Below, one piece after another: positions 32,007 through 44,260 of a stretch of 64,000 nt of DNA. The notes below the pieces were generated by a model. It was not told the origin of the DNA, searched no databases, and was given only the letters and a program-made list of their open reading frames with translations. Location of the stretch: NCBI GenBank assembly GCA_030765045.1, contig CM060964.1, positions 277,673,888-277,737,887 of the forward strand, given 5' to 3'. The DNA comes from Tenodera sinensis (lineage: Eukaryota; Arthropoda; Insecta; Mantodea; Mantidae). Position 1 is the stretch's first letter, and each line of letters starts with the position of its first letter. The translations under genes were made by a program, and so were the position numbers.

Positions 32007-32559
32007 CAAAGACAAAAATTGTGAGTGTACAAGAGATTTTAATGCCAATAATTACATAAAAACACCCTAGTTAACTGACTGTCCCAGACTAAACAAAATG
32101 TTTTGCTGGCCATGTCTTATTTTTAGTACAGAAAGATTGGTTTGATCTAGGGATGGTTTTAGTGATCTCAACAAGTAAAGCATGAGAAGACAAAATTATA
32201 TTACATGTTTTTTCAAACTTCAAGTGTTCGGAGGTTTTCTGGCAGAATTGATCTCTAACCTGAGCATCAGCATTCATTGGAAATAGCAAAGCATAATGTG
32301 TAAGTAAAGAAAAACAGGTGTATCTTATGCTGCTTAATTAATGCGGTATGTTTTCTAGCTAAACAGAAACTACCTTTCATGGACACAATGACGAAGTAAA
32401 GGGAATTACACAGAGCTTCTCAGCTACACTGCACTGTATGACCTTCATTATGTGATAATTTAAAGACATCTACAATGTTTAGGAACTTCTATTAAAGTTC
32501 AAAATGATCTGATTTCAGCAATCACCATTACTATTAATTGTGCAATAAAGCAGATAAAA
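32007..32559. other. Unassigned stretch
   Basis: No supported gene; may contain the unrecognised 5' part of the hAT that follows. Confidence 0.35.
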
Positions 32560-33935
32560 GAATCTAAATTTGTGTACCTTCTTTTCGAGGAAACCTCTGA
32601 TATCTCAAATTTATCAGTTATCAGTATGCTTACATTACATGAATAGTGAAGGAGAGTTTCATTTCATTCCTAGGTGTGAGCTATGGCATATCTTGGAGAT
32701 TTTTTTTATTCATGTGGAGTCAGTGGTAAATGAATTTCAAATAGCTGATAGGATTGCAGGACTAACATGTGCCAGTACTCCTGTCATACATGGTAACAAA
32801 GAAGGTTTACAAACAACTAATTAGAGGTATACCAAGATGCTATGTATGTGTTTTGTTACACTCACATTTTAAATAAAGTACTGCAAGAAATTTCTGAGAA
32901 CATTAAAGAATGTAATGGTTAATTAAAATTTCAAGAATTGTTTTCTTCCTTTACAAATCACCAAAACATACACATATGGATGTAAACAAATGATTGAAAA
33001 GAAGTTGCCCAGACTGAAGTTTCTCCTCATGACTGGTGGACACAGTGAAAGAGAATAAATAGAGAAAATACAGAATCTTTTTAATCTACCATTGAAAATG
33101 CAGAGGAATGGGATTCAAGTGCTACTCTACAAGCAGGTGGATGCATAGCTTTTTATTTATAAGCTTTTCATGTTGCAACTCATTATTGTTTTTTCATACA
33201 GACATTTTGTGATATATTGCAAACTAAATGTATGGATATCATTTTCTATTGTGAAAGAATTGAAGATGTCTAGAAACTGTTCAGAGGCATGTGTCTAAAT
33301 ACATTTGAGAGAATTTGGAATGAAACACAGGAGAAAACTAAAGAAATGCCAAGAAAATGCAGAAACTTAGACCCTGAAATAGAAGTTAAGGCGCTCTTTA
33401 ATGATTCTATGTACATAATAAATATTCAGCTTGAAGAAGATTAAGTGTTTATAAAATCTAGAATTTATAACCCTTCTAGATTCAGATAAATTATGCTGAT
33501 GAAAGCAATGTTTCCTGAGTCAGCTTGCACATCACTGTGACTACGACAGACATTTTGATTCTATGTGACTATGGGATGAGTTAACCATACTGTATTCATC
33601 TTTGGGCCCAGAAATGTGAAGTAAACCAGATTTTATAGTGAAATACATGAATGAGGAACAGTTAATGTTAGCCATACCAGGAATATAAACTTACTGCACT
33701 TATACTCACCATTTCAGGAAAAACTACAACAGTGGAATGCTCATTCTCTGCCCTGAAGAGAATCAAATCTTACACCAGATCTACCCAAGGGCAAGGAAGG
33801 ATGAGTGGACTTGCTGTAGTATTTATTGAAAAAGAGCTATTGGAGGCGCTAAGAAATAATCCAACATTTAACTTCAATGATGTCATTATCAAAATATCTT
33901 GCTGGAGGATGGAGTTTATGTTTAAGTGACTGGGG
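32560..33935 (+). pseudogene. hAT transposase C (ZMYM / 52K-repressor-like lineage)
   Basis: Scattered frames follow the order of this lineage. Near 32600: SVCLHYMNSEGEF. Near 32765-32900: CASTPVIHGNKEGLQT and, shifted, VYQDAMYVFCYTHILNKVLQ, which match the region with the catalytic Asp and the CYTH / CYAH box. At 33732-33929: MECSFSALKRIKSYTRSTQG, then RMSGLAVVFIEKE, the C-terminal dimerisation block with the Glu of the usual ERSFS. Many stops. Distinct from the CGGBP1-like hATs in the window. Confidence 0.7.
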
Positions 33936-33999
33936 TTTCTTTTTTACTTGTGTGCTGTTGCATTGTGACAGTGGCGGTGATGTTGATGTTGGTGATGCT

Positions 34000-34529
34000 G
34001 CTTCTTCTGCCAGCAGAGACCATAGAGATTACTCATGTGTCAAACTTGGCCTACACTATTAACTTTAAAGAACTAGAAAATGAAGAAGAAATATTCAAAA
34101 GCACATCTAGATTTGGCAGTACCATCTAATTCATCTTTTGTTTGGGTATGATGGCAGTGTTACTCGGTATACCACTTAGAGGTGCCAGAACTGGAAGAAC
34201 CGGATTACCTATTGGTTTTACTTGTACTGTCTCCACCCCTATCCCTGTGTAATGCAGTTGCACTACCCAACAAGGTGTCAAAGTGTATTGATCTTGGTTG
34301 TCATAGAGCTGCAATCGTTATCTGTGTTATAACTTGGTGTGTTTCTTTTGTAGCTTAACTGTCAGCATTAAAATATAAATAGATACAATGCACTAGTATG
34401 GAATGACACTATTTAACAATGGCCAGTGAACTCCAATTTGACTGGAGCTTATGTTTTTAATGGTACAAGTAATGCACTTAATATTATAAGCCACTCATAA
34501 AAAAGAAAGGCGTTTATTATTTTATTATA
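34000..34529. other. Unassigned stretch
   Basis: Between the two hAT pseudogenes; no TIR pair or gene recognised. Confidence 0.35.
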
Positions 34530-35233
34530 AGCTACAATATTGTGCTTCATACAAAACTGCCATTATTGAAGCAATCGTTTATGAAAATAGGCACTTATTT
34601 AAAAAGGAACTGTGCTCTCCTATTCTTCTGCTCAGCAAATGCTGTTATCACTATGTTAACAATGTATTCCTTCTCTATTGAAAGCATTGCTAAGGCATTG
34701 AGTCCTTTTCGTGTCATTGTATTTCTTAAACAGCTTTTAATGCATTTTAGTGTGCTGAAACACTTTCAGATTCAGGTGTTACCACTGGAGTTATTAGAAT
34801 TACATTCAACAATTTTACTGTTTCTGAAAACTGTTCCCTAAATTGTTTTTAATGAAGAAGCAATACAGTGCACTTAGAGAATTTATGTTCTTTATCTCTT
34901 CACTTGAACAAAGTACACTCTTTAGTTTTCCCTGTTCTATGGAAGGGAAGTAATTGATCCAGCTGTGACAGCCATCAAGAAACTTGGACTTTAGTCATTA
35001 AATTTGGTAGGATTAGTTCAACTAAAACCCTCTGAAGTGTTTAGTTGTACTACATCTTTCTTCAGCTTGCTTAATAATTATACTGCAGCATTGAACAGCA
35101 CATACTGTTTAATTAACACTTCTTGTTCTCTTCCTGGAGATGTTAAATGTCAGAACCATCATCTGGTGTGTTTGCTAGTTCATTCTAATGTCATTGATGG
35201 CAGCTACAAACTCATGAAGATGTTCACATATAC

Positions 35234-35355
35234 CAGGGCTGGGCAACTGGTGTTCAGAGAGTGCAGATTACTCATGATCTTGACTGGTAACTGTACATTT
35301 AGCAGGTAAAAAAAATTAAGTTCACTCTAGGTATCACGCGAGTCGCCCAGGCCTG
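35234..35355. mobile_element. 122-bp hAT-type MITE with exact 8-bp TSD
   Basis: Left end CAGGGCTGGGCAACTGGTGT and right-end complement CAGGCCTGGGCGACTCGCGT are TIRs of the classic CAGNGNTGGGCAA type. ACATATAC flanks both sides (35226-35233 and 35356-35363). Confidence 0.92.
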
Positions 35356-36021
35356 ACATATACTACCTGACAAAGCATCCAGGCGTATTGACCTTGATTG
35401 TCAGAGCCCTCTGATAACTTATTTGTTTACTAGATCAGCAAAATACTAGTAATTCAGTAACACAATACAAATGGATGATCTCTTGTGCCTGCCAATAAAT
35501 GACACGTTGCTCTCCTAACATAATTGCATCTGAGCAGTGTACATGCCTTACTGTGTATGTGCGGTAAGCTCGCATAAACAACTCGGCAGTTTCTTATTCT
35601 TTCTGATATGCCTTATGGGTTTGTCACTTAGTACCAATATCATAATTTTCTTCTCTAAAATGTAAAATATTTCAATGACGGGCATTACTTTGTTAAATTC
35701 AACCAGAAAATCAATTCCACATCTTCAAGAAAATATATTAGTCCAGTTGCTTCCCTTATTGACACAGAATCTCATGATTCATTGCGATTCTTGACACCGA
35801 TAAACAGAAGACACTACTCTACTCTGGAAATTCCATCTTGTTTGACATGTTTGCAGAGTCTTTGATGAAATAGTTAAAGTAAATCTGTCCTCTTGCTAGA
35901 TGAAGAGAAAAAAAAAAATGAAAATTCTGATAAGATGACAAAACACGAGTAAGGTTAAGCTGGTGTGCATAGCAATGCACAAAATAAGCACCTGGGCACA
36001 CCAATACATATTTCTTACAAG

Positions 36022-36265
36022 CAGGAGTGGGACCAAGGGGAGGGATAGGAGGGTTGTATCCCCCTGTCCCAAAAACTTGGAACGTAATAAGAATGCAACT
36101 AAAGAAAAAAGTATTTGCATTAATTCACAGATTTATTCAGATTCTTTGTCTCTGTAAGACAATTATCTGATGTGTTTATGCATACGATGACATTTCCAGA
36201 TTTTCTAGTTATAGCACCTCATCAGATCCCCCCCCCCCTGAAAACAAATCCTGCACCTGGCCCTG
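36022..36265. mobile_element. 244-bp hAT-type MITE with exact 8-bp TSD
   Basis: CTTACAAG stands at 36014-36021 and 36266-36273. The insert begins CAGGAGTGGGACCAAGGGGA and its other end, complemented, begins CAGGGCCAGGTGCAGG with a G-run next to it. The TIRs are poor apart from CAGG, but the TSD length fits hAT. Confidence 0.8.
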
Positions 36266-36810
36266 CTTACAAGTTTCTGGACTTCCTGCTGCACAATTCA
36301 GAATGCATATCCACCATCATATGTTGAGAGGCTAATTTATTTTAGTGCAGCTCCAATGCTTCTAATATGCTTTGGGCTATCCCCGGAGCGAGCATTTCAG
36401 TAAGGCATATAAAACCAGGAAAGTGTTCCACTGTTTGTGATACCTGAACAAAACAAAAAACCATTACCAACTGTGTCTTATTGGAGATATTGCTGATTTC
36501 ATTCACATGTACAGACATGAATATTGCTTTATTTAACCCTAGAAAATTTCTTTGTAAACCTTATACATCCACTAAAGCAACTCGTTTTGTATTATTGCCA
36601 ATGTATATTTAACTTTGGATTTCTCCAAATGTTCACATAAGTTATCTACAAGTAGCTTTGCAATTTCATGTACTAAATTCAGGAATACGCCTTTATTTAG
36701 CTATTTTTCTCTTTCATTATGCCCTCTTAGAACAATTTTATGTTCACCACAGAATTTTAGGCAATCAATTTTATTTAATATCTGCCTGTTTTCTGGACTA
36801 ATTCACTCAC

Positions 36811-37330
36811 TACGTTTCCATGGGGGATTGAAATCGATTTGAGTTCAGTCCCATTCTCAATATGATCCGCGTTTCCATGTTGAATTTAATTCGGCATGAG
36901 ATGAATTTGGATACGCATGGCTCATGCATAAATAATTCAAGCTTTTATGTTGGTCACGTGGTTTATGTTGGCAAACCTGAAAAAATGTTTTCTGCATATT
37001 TTAAGTAGGTTTGAGGTTAGCGAATGTTTTTAGAAGAATATACTGCGAGGTTACAGAAACAGTAAAAGTGACTGTTGTATTTTATTACATCACTTTGGCC
37101 AAGAAAACAAAATGACGAATTGCAGCATGTTACGAGTACAGTAGAAGTTAGCATCTTTGGCAGATTCAAATCATTTTGAATCTGGTAGGTGTTTCCATGT
37201 AAGAACATTTCTATCCAGTCCCACTTCTAAGAGGATCAGATCCAAGGATTCAGTTCAATCTGAATCTGTGTTTCCATGCAGTATTCAGTCCGAAATGACA
37301 ACTTGTTGATTTGAATTTCCCATGAAAACA
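36811..37330. mobile_element. GTTTCCATG-repeat MITE
   Basis: Left ACGTTTCCATGGGGGATTG and right-end complement TGTTTTCATGGGAAATTC are imperfect TIRs. GTTTCCATG recurs at about 36814, 36871, 37191 and 37269, so the inside is built of related submotifs. No coding capacity. TSD not found. Confidence 0.5.
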
Positions 37331-37339
37331 TTGTGTGTT

Positions 37340-38270
37340 GTGTAACAGGTAGTTATAGCCTTCATCATTTATATCCGAACATCATTTTCTAAACAACTTA
37401 ATTTTAAGGAGCTTATAATATGAGAAGAACTTATTTCATGCGACTAAATTGTGCCTGAAAGATGGTTGTCACTAATACCATGAATGTCCATGAATTATGA
37501 CCACCAAACAACAAACAGTTAAAGCAACACGTTTTCTTGATCTCACTAGCTATCACACATGGTTTCTTTCTGTGTCAGTCTGGATTGGAAGAGCATGACT
37601 GCAATTTGTGTTTCTGTATTACTGAAAGATTAGGATAATCAGGGCCTAACTGTTTAATTCAAAGTTTTTCCTGGTCACGTAATGTCCGAAATGTCGCTGT
37701 TATCAGCATGTTCATAGCAAAATAAAGCCAAAAACCAAGAAACCAAACAAACTATAACAATCATATCATACAGGCACATGTACACAAAGAAACTGAAATA
37801 GCCCCGAATCCCTGCTACAACTAGCCACATTTCTCCTTTCCTCTCTAGTACGGTGAAGGTAAAAAATTGTCTAAATTTTATTGTCTCACTTGAATAAGCA
37901 CTCTTTTCTGAACAATTTGATATATAATGATGACGATGACGATTACGATGATAATGAAAATAATAATAAAAATAATAATAATAATAAAAAGTTCTAAATG
38001 TATTTGTGTATATCAATTGTAAATATTTAAACCAGTGCATTACAGTGACCATGCCTCCCCCCAACTCTGACATGTCCCGCACAAATAGTTTCTCAACTTT
38101 TAAAATCTCTACAGTATTAGGTTTATTTACATTTGAGCTTATGGCAGTTCACTAGCAAGAGGCTGTGAATATAATCACAAGCACACTGTCATCTGCTCTA
38201 CTTGAAATTAAGCCAGTATATAAAGCTCTTTCTGATCCCAAACTACTCAATTGCCTGCAAAATCTGGGGT
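37340..38270. other. Unassigned stretch with a small triplet repeat
   Basis: Includes GATGACGATGAC / AATAATAAT sequence at about 37926-37990. The frame crossing it on the minus strand has no recognisable domain. Confidence 0.4.
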
Positions 38271-38279
38271 AGAGAAGAA

Positions 38280-40205
38280 GGTGGTGTTATGGGTATTATG
38301 GTATTATGGGACAGTGTTTTTCGTAAATCGTGAGGTTTTCAGTAAAAAGTGCATCTGGTATCAGCATTTTATTCATAAATCACTTGGCTTCATCATTTTC
38401 CAGTAAAAAAGCTCAGATTTTAAAATATGGTCATAAAATTTTGAGGAAATGATTACACGACAAATTTGAGGTTTTCAAAATTAAGGTGGTAATATGGGAC
38501 AAAGGAGAAAAAGAATTAAAACGCCAATGAAAGGGCAAATAATTCTAGTGTTATTAAATTTGAAGAAACTTTAACATGCAAATGTTACGAGTAGTACAAT
38601 ATGATTTTTTCCCATCCTTATAGATGTTAAATATTAGTCTCAGCATGATCTTAAATAAGGAGCATCTGTGTTTATCGAGGTGATTGTCTTTAAAAATAAA
38701 ACTGACTGAATCAAGAGCAAAAGTCACATACAAGTCTATCACTCTCGCAAGCACTATAGTCCATATGAGCCCACCTATTACAAACAACACACTTTATCCA
38801 AAGTTCACCGGGTCTCGAGTCCATAAATGTTCCTTCACAGAACAGGCACTCAGCATCATTTTCTCCTGGGGTTGATTTCTCAGCCTGAATAGAAAACTGT
38901 TTCTTCCGAAGATATGGACGCATCGGTGTCATCAGAATCAGATGATTCTTGTCTGAATCTCAGTTTTCTTCTTCCTTTTGCATTACTGCTTTCGTTGTTT
39001 CCATTTTTGGTTGGGTTTCCCTTACTTCTGAATCTACTTGTAGATGGTTGCACGTCATGTGTAGAAGCATTTCTTGCAGAATCTTGATCTTGTTTCTGAG
39101 AACGCTCCTTCTGTTCAGTTCTCTCCTGTGAAGCTTTAAGCGCAGTCTTATATGGCGAGCTTGTAATCACTGCTGCTGGAGCTTTTCATCCTCTGTTGCT
39201 TTTCTTCTTTTTAGGTACAGGCACGGACGAAGTATCTGTAGGACGTACGTGGTTTGGTCGAGTGTGTTCAGCCCTTGGTGGGGTAGGCAAAATGATTTGT
39301 TCATTGTCAAGGTCGGTGACTGCAGTTTTCTGTTCTTCCACATTGTTGGCCTTGATTAAATCTGCTTCTATAAACACATTTGTATTCAGAGGATAGATGC
39401 CTGTTACTCTGAAGCCATTAACAGCTATTTCCCCTGTTTGCGTTTTGAGATGTGCTCTAACAACTCTGCAATGTCGTAAGGTGACACATGAACTTGTGTT
39501 TGGCGCAGTCTCATGTGAATCTCCTCACTGTAGTAGGACTTCAAGGGAGACATGAAGGTTCTGTCCAAAGGCTGTGTCTTGTGGCTTGAGTGAGGTGGCA
39601 AACTCACAATTGTCACATGATTTTCTCTTGCTGTTTGAATTAAATTCAAGTTCCTCCTGTGAGAGAAATGCCCATCAAGGATCAGCAGAACTGGAGAGTT
39701 ACCAAGACGGTGCAGTCTTGGCCACAAAATGTTCAAACCATCTGGTGAATAGATGGGATTGTACCCAACCAGAAGGGTGACAAGGTCCAATAGCTCCAGG
39801 AGGAGCTCCCTTCATAAGTTGATCACTCAAATTTACTTGGGGAAAGATTAGCATTGGAGGGATGAAAGTAGCTCCGGCACTCATTGAAACAATGAGTGTC
39901 ACAAGGGCACCTCTCTCAGCAGAAGTGAGGGCCCCAATCTGGCGTTTACCTTTAAGACCACCAATTTTTGAGATCTTACTTTGAACTATACTCAGTCCAG
40001 TCTCATCGACGTTAAAAATTCGATCTGCTGGATATGCAAATTTGTCATACTGTGCTTCTAGAATTCCAAAAAATTTGTTCACACTTTCTCATGTGAAGCC
40101 AAGAGCCTGATGACAAGATGTACCAGTAGGCTTCCTTATACAGAGCCTATTCATGTAGCAATTCATGAAGTGGTCGAACCATGCACAACCAAAATTGTAT
40201 GCCAA
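38280..40205 (-). pseudogene. pogo/jerky-like DDE_1 transposase with C-terminal zinc finger
   Basis: Minus strand from about 40205: NRLCIRKPTGTS, a TGA at about 40090, VNKFFGILEAQYDKFAYPAD, FNVDETGLSIVQSK (first Asp, about 40015), PPMLIFPQVN, then LLILDGHFSHRRN (second Asp, about 39680), VSLPPHSSHKTQPLDRTFMS (third Asp, about 39560), GFRVTGIYPLNTNVF, a Pro/Ser-rich linker, and a cysteine finger CLFCEGTF ... WIKCVVCNRWAH ... CDFC (38850-38715). This is the order of arthropod pogo/Tigger-like transposases that end in a PHD-like finger. Breaks: one stop near 40090, another near 39187, and frameshifts near 39750 and 38900. The N-terminal DNA-binding region is missing. Non-coding 3' sequence to about 38280 (with GGTATTATGGGACAGTG) probably belongs to the element; the start given includes it. 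Confidence 0.75.
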
Positions 40206-40639
40206 TTTATCAACACATCAAATTGCCCTGATTAGATCTCTTGGAGACTATAATCCAAGGATATGATGCTTCAGGTCATATTGGGTTCCTTGCATGGCTT
40301 GCGGGCATACCACGTATCACAGGGGCTAATCCACCAGCAGCTAAAGCTGAGCTCCCTATTTAGTCTCACTCAAGAGCTGTACAGCTGTCAAAATTTTCCC
40401 TAGCCAAAATTCAAAAGTTTTACAAATTTTACACAATTGTTTATTTCTATATGCACTAGGGTGCAGGCACTGCTGTATCCTGTGAGACAACCATCAAGAG
40501 CTGATGAGCTTCCTTCTATACCCATGAATGAAAATAGCCTGTGTTGTTTCATTGAGGGCAAAGGCCTCCTACAAGTAGGGGTAGCTGCTTTTAAAGACTC
40601 GCGCAGTAAGCTAGTCCACATAAGAGGGCACTGCACTTA
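40206..40639. other. Unassigned, possibly LINE 3' UTR debris
   Basis: On the minus strand GGAGGCCTTTGCCCTCAATG resembles a phrase common near the 3' end of insect LINEs. Nothing stronger can be said. Confidence 0.25.
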
Positions 40640-41500
40640 ATGCACACTACACATTGAATTACATATGATCACTTAGTTGTAGTTCTAGTTCTTTCTACTC
40701 CTTTCTGTTTCTGGCTATGTTGGTCCACTGTCTTTCTGCTTGTTTTCTGAATAAATCTGACCATTTGCGTCTTGGTCTTTCTGGGAGTCCCTTGCCGATG
40801 TAAGGGTCCCATGTGGTAGCTCATGCTGTCCATCTGTCGTCTTTCAGCCTCACCACATGGCTGTCCCATTTCCATTTGGTCTTCGTAGCCTGTTGTGCTA
40901 TGTCTATTGTTACTGACCTCTTGTGTATCGAGGTATTCGATATTCTGTCTTTCAGAGAGATGCTAAGGAACTTCCTCTGCATTTTCCTTTGGCATACCTG
41001 TAGAGTGTCTCTCTGGCTTTGAGCCCATGTGTGACATCCTTATAATACTACAGGAAAAACGCAGCTTTTGAGTGGCTCCATTTTGAGCCTCCTATTCAGG
41101 GTTTTGCCTAGCAAGATGAACTTTAAGGCACAGAAAGCTTTCCAAGCTAAGGAAACTCTTCGGTTTCTTTTTCCATTTTGTTGTTAAAGGAAATTATTTG
41201 GCCTAGGTATATGTATTGTAATGCATACAGTAGTTTCGTTCCTTCAAGATATATTTTGCGGTGTCTAATCCATTTGTCATTACTTGCATTTTAGATTTGT
41301 TCACAGGGAGTCCTGCCATCTTACTTTGTGTGTTAAGCTCCTGGAGCATTAATTGCAGTTCCCTTGTAGTTTTGGTGAAGAGGACTATGTCATCAGCGAA
41401 CCTAAAATTTGTTAGTCTCTTGCCGTTGAGGCATATTCCGTCTTTCTTATTCTATTTTAGTTTCCTGAATTTGTCCTCCAGTATGCAGATACCAATACGA
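40640..41500 (-). pseudogene. RTE-like LINE, reverse-transcriptase end
   Basis: Minus strand from about 41430: LTNFRFADDIVLFTKTTREL, holding the FADD active-site box; then QLMLQELNTQSKMAGLPVNK, which follows it in this clade. Towards the end come frames reading DRWT-like EAERRQMDSMSYHMGPLHRQ, QKTSRKTVDQHSQK and RTTTK, corresponding to the conserved tail (R/G-R-P-x-x-R-W-x-D, then AxxRxxWKxLExA) in shifted frames. The 5' part is missing and frames shift several times. Assignment to RTE is from motif memory. Confidence 0.6.
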
Positions 41501-41679
41501 TCCTAAATTGAAACACGCCACCCTTAAATACCTTTCCTATACATTTCCTATCCGTGGTTAAACCCCATTGGGGTAGGTGCACAGAAAAATTATTCAAGCT
41601 GAACCTCATCCTGTCAGCAGCTTTACGTGCAAACCACTCAACTCGAGCAATGTCTCCATTGTAAAAGATAGAATCAGAA

Positions 41680-41960
41680 CAAAGTATTCAACTGCTGCAT
41701 ACGGCAGTGCCTTCCTAAAACCACGTTTGTTGAAGCAAAAGTGCTGAAAATTGGTGTTCTAGATGCACTAATGTGCTTCAGTGATGGTTCATACAGCAGG
41801 CTGCAAGTGATACAGAGAATGGACATCAAAAGAATAAAAAACAAGCACTGAGAATTATGGACCATAAGTGTGTTACTAACTCTGAAAAAGCAGCATATAT
41901 GGTGACTAAGGAGGCAAGAATGGAGAAGAGAAGCCAAAAAGGAAAAGAGGACAGGGAAGC
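41680..41960 (+). pseudogene. Possible Mutator-like transposase C-terminal fragment
   Basis: The frame gives FVEAKVLKIGVLDALMCFSD, GSYSRLQVIQRMDIKR, then a Lys/Arg-rich end (AKKEKRTGKP). This resembles the FNDG-x-x-x-x-x-x-LxxLGI and basic tail of a family often annotated in insects as Mutator-like transposase domain proteins. Weak, short and partly out of frame. Confidence 0.35.
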
Positions 41961-41999
41961 CCTAACACAGGATTCTTATAGACCAGGAGATTTCTAACA

Positions 42000-42839
42000 A
42001 TGGCTATTGCAATGTTTCCCATTTGTTTAACTTTATACTGAATTTTCTCAAAACTACATTTTGAAAGCTGTTGGTGTGTTTTCTAGAGAAAATATTTTTG
42101 GGTATGTAATTTTCAGTATGTTACCAGACCCACGATAGAGCTTCTGTACTAGATTCATTGCACTGTGTTACACACTCATGTTTTCAATACTTTATCTCCC
42201 CTGCCCCCTCCCAACAAGAAAGGAAAACATTTTATAAAAATGGTAAATTTATCCCTGACATCATAATAATGTAATTTATTTTTGTAAAGGAACCTTCCAC
42301 CACTCATAAGGTAAATGTGAGTAAAATTTCTATGTATTCTGACAAGCACAAGAAGAGGAAAAATGCACCTATGCATATACATCTCATTAAATTTTTAAGA
42401 AAAATACAGTTTGTTAAAATATTTGTTTAAACAGGCAGTGAGATATAAGAAGGCTTTCTGTGGATATTGACCAAGTAGAAAGAGCAATTAAATGCCCCCA
42501 AAAGATCATGGCTCTGTGACTAATAGTATTCATAGTATGCTGAAGTGAATAGGACCTTAATTTTTACCAATTTCTTATGGCTCGACTATCAACATATCTT
42601 AACAAGCTACCATACTTTGCCTTTTTCACAACCAGCCCCAGATAGCGTAGGGATTCTCCAGCTTTAGCCGCTAGAGGCGCTATCATACAGTAATACGTGG
42701 GGGCATGTGCAAAGAGAGAAAATTGCCCCATAAAACTAGCCAGTGATGACAATAAAAACAGTATACTCTTTAATAATAATAATGGTAAACCATTTTTAAG
42801 TTTCCCAAAGGATGAGACGCCACTGCCATTTAACCCTTT
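42000..42839. other. Unassigned stretch
   Basis: No supported gene or repeat. Confidence 0.4.
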
Positions 42840-42847
42840 CACTCATG

Positions 42848-43097
42848 GGCATTGCGAGGGGCGGGCAAGGGGGGGCCGCGGCACCCCCCCCCCCCTCTTG
42901 GAAGTTGGTGAACTTAATGTGCAGCCAATTAGTGGCTATTCCAGTATTATTTTAATTTTGATGTAAGGAACAATTTTTATTTAGCACAAATTATTATGGT
43001 TATCTGCAACAAATAATTTGGACAATAAAATAAGGATTTAATAGTATTTAATTGCATACTTCCAACATGCGGCCCCCCCTGGAAATAAGTCTGCCGA
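42848..43097. mobile_element. 250-bp hAT-type MITE with exact 8-bp TSD
   Basis: CACTCATG is present at 42840-42847 and 43098-43105. The insert starts in a G-rich block with a GGGGCCGCGGC core and a C-run, and ends CCCCCCCTGGAAATAAGTCT. TIR similarity is limited to the G/C-rich part. Superfamily inferred from TSD length. Confidence 0.75.
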
Positions 43098-43105
43098 CAC
43101 TCATG

Positions 43106-43639
43106 CTTTCATTGCCAAGCTAAATGCTATACCTACTACTGCTTAAACTGCCAGCCCTAAATATGGAGAAATGTAAGGTTTTGCACAAAGCTTTCCACTC
43201 GCCTCAATTTTGAATCTGTTGAGTTGAGATTTTTTGCAGTCACTTCTGAAATGCTGTTTTCATTTATATACACTTTTGAGAACATTACTCTTGTACACAT
43301 ATTTTTAAAAAAGTTTTGAAATATTAAATTATAATTTTCAAATTTCAGTTTGACACCATAATTATTATCACATACCAATTTTGCTTTTGGTAAGTGTAGG
43401 TCGTTTGTACCTGGCCGTGTACGCGAAACAACGAAGTATTGGCGCATGCGCGGATCGGCTAGTCGAAGCGATGGAGGGGTAATTGCCAACCTAAGATGCA
43501 TGCCTTGCATAAACGTAACTAGTTCAGCAATCGTGTATTTATGCGTGTATTAGTAATTTGGGTAGTGATATGTTAGTATTATAACTGATATTCAACACCT
43601 TAAATACATACCGCAACGTATGCATGACTGGCATTCGGG
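43106..43639. other. Unassigned stretch
   Basis: The minus-strand frame at 43157-43510 has no domain I recognise. Confidence 0.35.
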
Positions 43640-44260
43640 TGGAAATACACGTTATGAACTCCCCTGAATAAATAAAAATTTTCGACATCGAGATTTCATT
43701 CAAAATATACGTTATAATTTCTGAATGTAAAAGGCATTTTTCGAAGGAAAAAGAAAGTCCGTGTGTGGATGGGGTGATCAATATAACACATTAACAAAAC
43801 GTTGGTTAAATAGCGGACTTGGTATACAATTTTGCATCTCCCAGAATGCGACACGAAGCTTTTCAAAATAATCCCCTGCCTCAGGTTGCCCTTTACATGG
43901 AACTTGTTTCAAAATGTTCATTTTCTCAAAAATGTCTAACAATTTTAATTATCATGCCATAAGTTTAAGACATTTTCAGCACAAGTGAATGTATATGTTG
44001 ACTTTTCTGTGAATAGTCTCTGAAATGCTCTTTATTCTAAATGACTTATTGCCGAGTTGGAGCAGATGCACGAAATATTACTGCAGAAAAAGTATAGGTC
44101 TCGTTAAAGTACACATTTTATATCAAATACTTTTTGGGTAGAGTTAACTACCTCCCAGATATTCAATTTATTGGTTTGTAGGTATTACATTTATTTGAGT
44201 TGAAAACTTGGTATGAAAGTTTTGGTTGGAATAAAGCACTTCTACCTATTACATGTTGAA
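43640..44260 (-). mobile_element. MITE family, copy I (old, diverged)
   Basis: Family order in minus orientation: TTTTCGACATCGAGATTTCA, CGTTGGTTAAATAGC, CGACACGAAGCTTTTC, TGCCCTTTACATGGAAC, GTCTAACAATTTTAATTATC, AATGACTTATTG. Substantially more diverged than copies A, F and G. Confidence 0.6.

Larger units (their letters stand above)
34530..36800 (-). pseudogene. hAT transposase D (ZMYM / 52K-repressor-like), with two MITE insertions
   Basis: Minus strand, N to C: FCGEHKIVLRGHNERE (near 36750), NKGVFLNLVHEIAKLL, VEHFPGFICLTEMLAPGIAQ with SILEALELH (near 36430-36350), AYFVHCYAHQLNLTRVL (35990-35940), and a C-terminal block LNVILITPVVTPESE, then STLKCIKSCLRNTMTRKGLN with ALAMLSIEKE (near 34800-34660). 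These are the landmarks of this hAT lineage: FRGH box, FxGF, HCYAH, ESERSFS-type end. Frameshifts and stops are frequent. Two small hAT-type MITEs (35234-35355, 36022-36265) sit inside and split it. Confidence 0.75.

Noticed and set aside
31634..32048. Frames of 78 and 125 codons
   Set aside because: They are translations of a tRNA-derived SINE with an exact TSD.
37675..38082. 135-codon minus-strand frame
   Set aside because: Includes a Tyr/His run from a small triplet repeat and no recognisable domain.
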